A stretch of 28,083 nucleotides of DNA from CAYTOF01 sp964439435 (GTDB lineage: Bacteria; Bacillota; Clostridia; Oscillospirales; QAMX01): NCBI GenBank assembly GCA_964439435.1, contig CAYTOF010000028.1:1-28083 (forward strand), given 5' to 3'. How positions within the stretch are numbered: the stretch's first letter is position 1; each line of letters starts with the position of its first letter. Positions 25,596 through 28,083 of this stretch are shown in pieces. A program made the position numbers and the translations under genes. The notes below the pieces were generated by a model that ran no database searches, was not told where the DNA came from, and saw only the letters and a program-made list of their open reading frames with translations.

Positions 25596-27263
25596 TCACC
25601 TCATTATTATTTCTTCTATGGAACCGCCCGGAGGAATCATTGGTAGTACACGCGCATCACAGTTTATTTTACAATCTATTACTGTTGGTCCATCATTGGA
25701 AAAAGCTTTTACCAAGGCAGCATTTAGCTCATCTTGGGTTGAGACACTATGAGCCTTTGCTCCAAAGGCTTGGGCAAGCAAAACAAAGTCTGTCTTCCGA
25801 TTTAATGTTGTGTTAGAGTACCTTTTGTCATAAAAAATCGTCTGCCATTGTCTGACCATACCTAATACACCGTTGTTGAATATAACGACTATAAGAGGGA
25901 GGTTGTTTGTTACTGCAGTGGCCAATTCATTTAGATTCATTCCAAAGCTTCCGTCACCTGTGAATAAAATTGTTCTTCCTCCATTTGTAGCAATTGAGCC
26001 TCCTATCGCTGCTCCCATGCCAAAACCCATCGTACCCAATCCACCTGATGTCAAAAGTGTTCGCGGTTTTTCTAGTCTGCAGAACTGTGCAGCCCACATC
26101 TGGTGCTGCCCCACATCAGTTGCGTATATTGTATGCTTATCTGTGTGATTTTGTATGCTTGATATTATGCTTTTCGGACTTAAGCATTCAGCGTCTTCTT
26201 CAGTGTTGTGCTGAGCCTCAACCAATTGTATTTCTTTGATTTCTTTTTGCCAATCCTCATGTTTACAGCTTTTAACAAGTGAAATAAGCTCTCTGAGAGT
26301 AACTTTAAGATCACCTATCAAACCATAAAGAACAGGTATGTTTTTATTTATTTCTGCTGGATCTATATCAATATGTATTATTTTTGTGTTCTCGGTAAAT
26401 TTCTCTTTGTTTCCAGTAGCCCTGTCGCTGAAACGAACTCCGGCAGCAATAATCAAGTCAGCACGGGAAATGGTTTTGGTAGAAGCATATCTGCCATGCA
26501 TTCCTATAAGTCCTAAGTTTTGCGGGTGTGCTGTGGGAACGCCAGACAATCCCATCATACTGCAGCCTATAGGAGCGTCTATCTTTTCTGCAAGCTCAGT
26601 TATTTCCTTTCCGGCATCAGAACTAACTGCACCTCCACCACAATATATATAGGGTCTTTCAGAAGAATTGATAACATCAATTATTTCCGGAAGCATGTCG
26701 TACTTTATTTTTGGTGAATCATGCTTTTGTGCTATACCAGCTGGTATGTACTGACACACATCCGTTTGCACATCCTTTGGTATGTCAATTAGCACCGGCC
26801 CCGGCCGACCGTTTATCGCAATTTCAAATGCTTCTCGAATTATCATTGCGAGTTTTTTGACGTCCTTAACTATATAGTTGTGTTTTGTTATTGGCATAGT
26901 AATTGACATGGTGTCCACTTCTTGAAAACTATCTCTGCCTAGCTGCGAGAGAGGAACGTTGCCGGTAATTGCAATCAGCGGGGTTGAATCTAAATATGCT
27001 GTTGCGATCCCGGTTACAAGATTGGTAGCTCCGGGACCGGATGTAGCAATGACTACTCCCGGCTTACCTGTTGTGCGTGCATATCCATCAGCTGCATGAG
27101 CTGCACCTTGCTCATGCACAGAAATGATGTGCCGAATATCATTTTGTGATTTGTAAAGCTCATCGTAGATGTTTAAAACAAATCCTCCGGGATATCCAAA
27201 AACAGTATCACAACCCTGCTCTATCAACGATTTGATTATAATTTCTGCACCAGTTAATTTCAT
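25596..27263 (-). CDS. ilvB: acetolactate synthase large (catalytic) subunit
   Basis: TPP- and FAD-dependent condensation of pyruvate with pyruvate or 2-ketobutyrate, the first common step of Val/Leu and Ile synthesis. It has 555 residues in three domains. The N-terminal TPP half has FGYPGGFVLNIYDEL and the catalytic Glu51 in HEQGAAHAADGYAR. The central FAD domain has GVRFSDRATGN. The C-terminal TPP/Mg site has GDGSFGMNLNELATA followed by NNGVLGMVRQWQ. It is the anabolic form, given its partner ilvN, rather than the catabolic AlsS. AAAGGATGAG precedes the ATG. It is the first structural gene of the operon, immediately behind the attenuator terminator at 27286-27314. Confidence 0.96.
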   Translation of the reverse strand: MKLTGAEIIIKSLIEQGCDTVFGYPGGFVLNIYDELYKSQNDIRHIISVHEQGAAHAADGYARTTGKPGVVIATSGPGATNLVTGIATAYLDSTPLIAITGNVPLSQLGRDSFQEVDTMSITMPITKHNYIVKDVKKLAMIIREAFEIAINGRPGPVLIDIPKDVQTDVCQYIPAGIAQKHDSPKIKYDMLPEIIDVINSSERPYIYCGGGAVSSDAGKEITELAEKIDAPIGCSMMGLSGVPTAHPQNLGLIGMHGRYASTKTISRADLIIAAGVRFSDRATGNKEKFTENTKIIHIDIDPAEINKNIPVLYGLIGDLKVTLRELISLVKSCKHEDWQKEIKEIQLVEAQHNTEEDAECLSPKSIISSIQNHTDKHTIYATDVGQHQMWAAQFCRLEKPRTLLTSGGLGTMGFGMGAAIGGSIATNGGRTILFTGDGSFGMNLNELATAVTNNLPLIVVIFNNGVLGMVRQWQTIFYDKRYSNTTLNRKTDFVLLAQAFGAKAHSVSTQDELNAALVKAFSNDGPTVIDCKINCDARVLPMIPPGGSIEEIIMR

Positions 27264-27285
27264 ATTCTCATCCTTTCTATAAAAA

Positions 27286-27314
27286 AATCTTACAGTATCG
27301 TGTACTGTAAGATT
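27286..27314 (-). terminator. attenuator terminator upstream of ilvB
   Basis: On the minus strand a perfect 12-bp stem (27314-27303 with 27297-27286) closes a 5-base loop and runs into a T-tract at 27287-27281. It sits between the promoter and the ilvB ribosome site, so most transcripts should stop here unless it is prevented from folding. Its 5' arm can pair instead with 27352-27364, which covers the leader stop codon. Confidence 0.88.
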
Positions 27315-27364
27315 AGATTATCGCCTATGTGTTTGTGGCAACAATACTCTTATGTTACAGCACA
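27301..27364 (-). promoter_or_regulatory. antiterminator pairing in the ilvB leader
   Basis: The 13 bases transcribed from 27364-27352 (TGTGCTGTAACAT) can pair with the 13 transcribed from 27313-27301 (ATCTTACAGTACA). This gives 12 of 13 pairs, counting one G-U and leaving one C-C mismatch. The second segment is nearly all of the 5' arm of the terminator, so the two folds exclude each other. The first segment includes the last two leader codons (Val, Leu) and the stop. A ribosome that finishes the leader would cover it and favour termination; one stalled at or before codon 24 would leave it free. The structure is predicted by eye. Confidence 0.75.
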
Positions 27365-27450
27365 TTAAAATGGCCATCAATTATAAGCTCAAGTACATTA
27401 AGTACTAGAGCAATGATAGCCATAATAATAACTGCAACAAACGTTGCCAT
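27355..27450 (-). CDS. ilvL: ilv-leu operon leader peptide, rich in Ile, Leu and Val
   Basis: A 31-codon frame starting at ATG 27450 with a good ribosome site (AAAGGGAG), 30 bases after the predicted transcription start, and stopping at TAA 27357-27355. It contains 6 Ile, 5 Leu and 5 Val, 16 of 31 residues, with the densest stretch at residues 5-17 (VAVIIMAIIALVL) and more at 19-24. This is the composition expected of a branched-chain amino acid attenuator peptide such as enterobacterial ilvL or ivbL. The antiterminator and terminator downstream fit the same mechanism. The alternative is a small membrane peptide, as the sequence is very hydrophobic. The symbol is by analogy only. Confidence 0.85.
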   Translation of the reverse strand: MATFVAVIIMAIIALVLNVLELIIDGHFNVL

Positions 27451-27479
27451 ATTAATCTCCCTTTTTGTAGCTTTTACAT

Positions 27480-27508
27480 ATAATATCATATTGAATTGAT
27501 AGTGTCAA
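27480..27508 (-). promoter_or_regulatory. sigma-A promoter of the ilv-leu operon
   Basis: On the minus strand a perfect TTGACA (27508-27503), a 17-base spacer and TATTAT (27485-27480), with TGA directly before the -10, form an extended -10 promoter. This is the strongest promoter match in the window. Transcription should start near 27473, giving a leader of about 210 bases before ilvB. Such a strong promoter suits an operon controlled after initiation. Confidence 0.85.
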
Positions 27509-27810
27509 CAATATCATCTCAACAAAATAGCTACAATGCCTCCTTGATTAAATAGGAACAATTGCCATAAAAGCACAGTGGTCTTAAGATTAACAGATTG
27601 ACTTGTCATTTACAGAAGTGAAAACTAATATATTTAAAAATCATTTGCTTAAAGACGTCTGCAATTGGTTTCTAAATCCGTCTATTCTGCTTTTTGAATT
27701 TAAACATAGTACTGACTATATCGTAGAAATTATGATTTGTAGTCATGTGGTGTTTGAGTCTTTGTTTTTAGTTTTAGATTGTTTTTATTGGGCACATTAG
27801 AACTAACAGA
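27509..27810. other. gap between the ilv promoter and the tRNA-Arg terminator
   Basis: About 300 AT-rich bases with no gene that can be supported. A 65-codon plus-strand frame (27603-27800) starts with TTG, has no ribosome site and resembles no family recognised here. It could be chance or a worn-out remnant. No T-box, riboswitch or repeat was seen. Confidence 0.5.
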
Positions 27811-27872
27811 AAAAAAAGTAAAATCGAGTATTCATTACGAAACAATCAGATCTCGTTATGAATACTCGATTT
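27811..27872 (-). terminator. intrinsic terminator of tRNA-Arg
   Basis: A 20-base inverted repeat (27821-27840 with 27853-27872) with one T-T mismatch and a 12-base loop. On the minus strand it is followed by TAC and then a run of T (27817-27811). Its first base is the last A of the encoded tRNA CCA, so the hairpin begins exactly at the tRNA 3' end. Confidence 0.85.
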
Positions 27873-27948
27873 GGCACGCCTGGAGGGATTCGAACCCCCG
27901 ACCTACTGGTTCGTAGCCAGGCACTCTATCCAGCTGAGCTACAGGCGT
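27872..27948 (-). tRNA. tRNA-Arg (anticodon ACG)
   Basis: A 77-base cloverleaf with encoded CCA. The acceptor ACGCCTG pairs fully with CAGGCGT; the discriminator is G. The anticodon loop is CTACGAA, giving ACG (probably inosine at position 34), which reads CGU, CGC and CGA. The T stem GGGGG/CCCTC has one G-U pair and the loop TTCGAAT. The outermost anticodon-stem pair (27-43) is a C-U mismatch, leaving four pairs, a small irregularity. Confidence 0.95.
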
Positions 27949-27964
27949 TTATGAGCTGACAAAA

Positions 27965-27993
27965 ATTATAACATATGTGCTTTAAAAATGCAA
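27965..27993 (-). promoter_or_regulatory. promoter of tRNA-Arg
   Basis: On the minus strand TTGCAT (27993-27988), a 17-base spacer and a perfect TATAAT (27970-27965), preceded by TGT, form an extended -10 promoter. It would start transcription about 10 bases before the tRNA. The inner end of the right 52-bp repeat is 36 bases further upstream. Confidence 0.8.
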
Positions 27994-28029
27994 GAGGTAT
28001 TTATCCTATTTCAACCTATTTTGGCGAAT

Positions 28030-28081
28030 AGTTAATTGCCAAGTTAAATGCAACCACTGTGTGCCTTGATGGTCGAATTTA
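28030..28081. repeat. right copy of the 52-bp terminal inverted repeat
   Basis: Exact reverse complement of bases 1-52. The identity ends at 28029, while two more bases (28082-28083) lie outside it. No third copy was noticed inside the window. The repeat lies upstream of the tRNA-Arg promoter, much as the left copy lies upstream of the galK promoter. Confidence 0.9.
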
Positions 28082-28083
28082 GT

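Noticed and set aside
27264..27510. A T-box leader ahead of ilvB
   Set aside because: No T-box consensus (AGGGTGGNACCGCG-like) or specifier stem-loop is present; the leader is too short and instead carries a small open frame with BCAA codons.
27603..27800. 65-codon plus-strand frame in the ilv/tRNA-Arg gap
   Set aside because: It starts with TTG, has no ribosome site, resembles no recognised family, and runs towards the tRNA-Arg terminator; it is most likely chance.
1..28083. CRISPR array, prophage or insertion sequence
   Set aside because: No regularly spaced repeats, phage structural genes, integrases or transposases were seen. The terminal repeats alone do not show a transposon, as no transposase is encoded between them.

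Overview
The window reads as one AT-rich (roughly 37% GC by eye) chromosomal stretch of an uncultured anaerobic Firmicute, most likely a clostridium. The support for this is the clostridial families DUF4364 and DUF3048, strong AGGAGG-type ribosome sites, several TGN-extended -10 promoters, and a citramalate-type isoleucine route. No phage, IS element, CRISPR array, rRNA or T-box was found. Nearly every base is in an ordinary coding arrangement with short gaps and 4-bp overlaps.

Plus strand, 1-8353: a co-directional housekeeping run comprising galK, a DUF4364 regulator, a DUF3048 lipoprotein, prfA, a Sua5-type threonylcarbamoyl-AMP synthase, coaE, an M18 aminopeptidase and class II fba, closed by a 23-bp perfect hairpin. 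Plus strand, 8416-14846: a carbohydrate module comprising a TIM-barrel sugar isomerase/epimerase, an AraC regulator, a S1-type sulfatase, a lipoprotein binding protein and two CUT1 permeases. It looks like a small system for a sulfated sugar or glycan, with the ATPase supplied from elsewhere. A SEDS glycosyltransferase (rodA-like) follows without a visible terminator, then tRNA-Pro(GGG).

Minus strand, 27508 down to 16271: a nine-gene branched-chain amino acid operon, ilvB-ilvN-ilvC-ilvD-leuA-cimA-leuC-leuD-leuB. It makes the 2-keto acids of valine, leucine and isoleucine from pyruvate and acetyl-CoA, and only the transaminase is missing. It ends at a hairpin shared with the convergent tRNA-Pro. 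Ahead of ilvB is an unusually clear ribosome-mediated attenuator: a consensus promoter, a 31-codon leader peptide in which 16 residues are Ile, Leu or Val, an antiterminator segment lying over the leader stop codon, and a 12-bp terminator with a U-tract just before the ilvB ribosome site. This is the most interesting regulatory object in the window. tRNA-Arg(ACG) lies further upstream on the minus strand.

The two ends of the window are a perfect 52-bp inverted repeat (1-52 and 28030-28081). It is either a dispersed genomic repeat at which assembly stopped, the border of an invertible segment, or a fold-back artefact. Other oddities are a CoaE P-loop in which the Walker A lysine is Thr, a ketol-acid reductoisomerase with an acidic residue in its cofactor loop, and a galK that probably starts at TTG because its promoter lies inside the longer reading frame.
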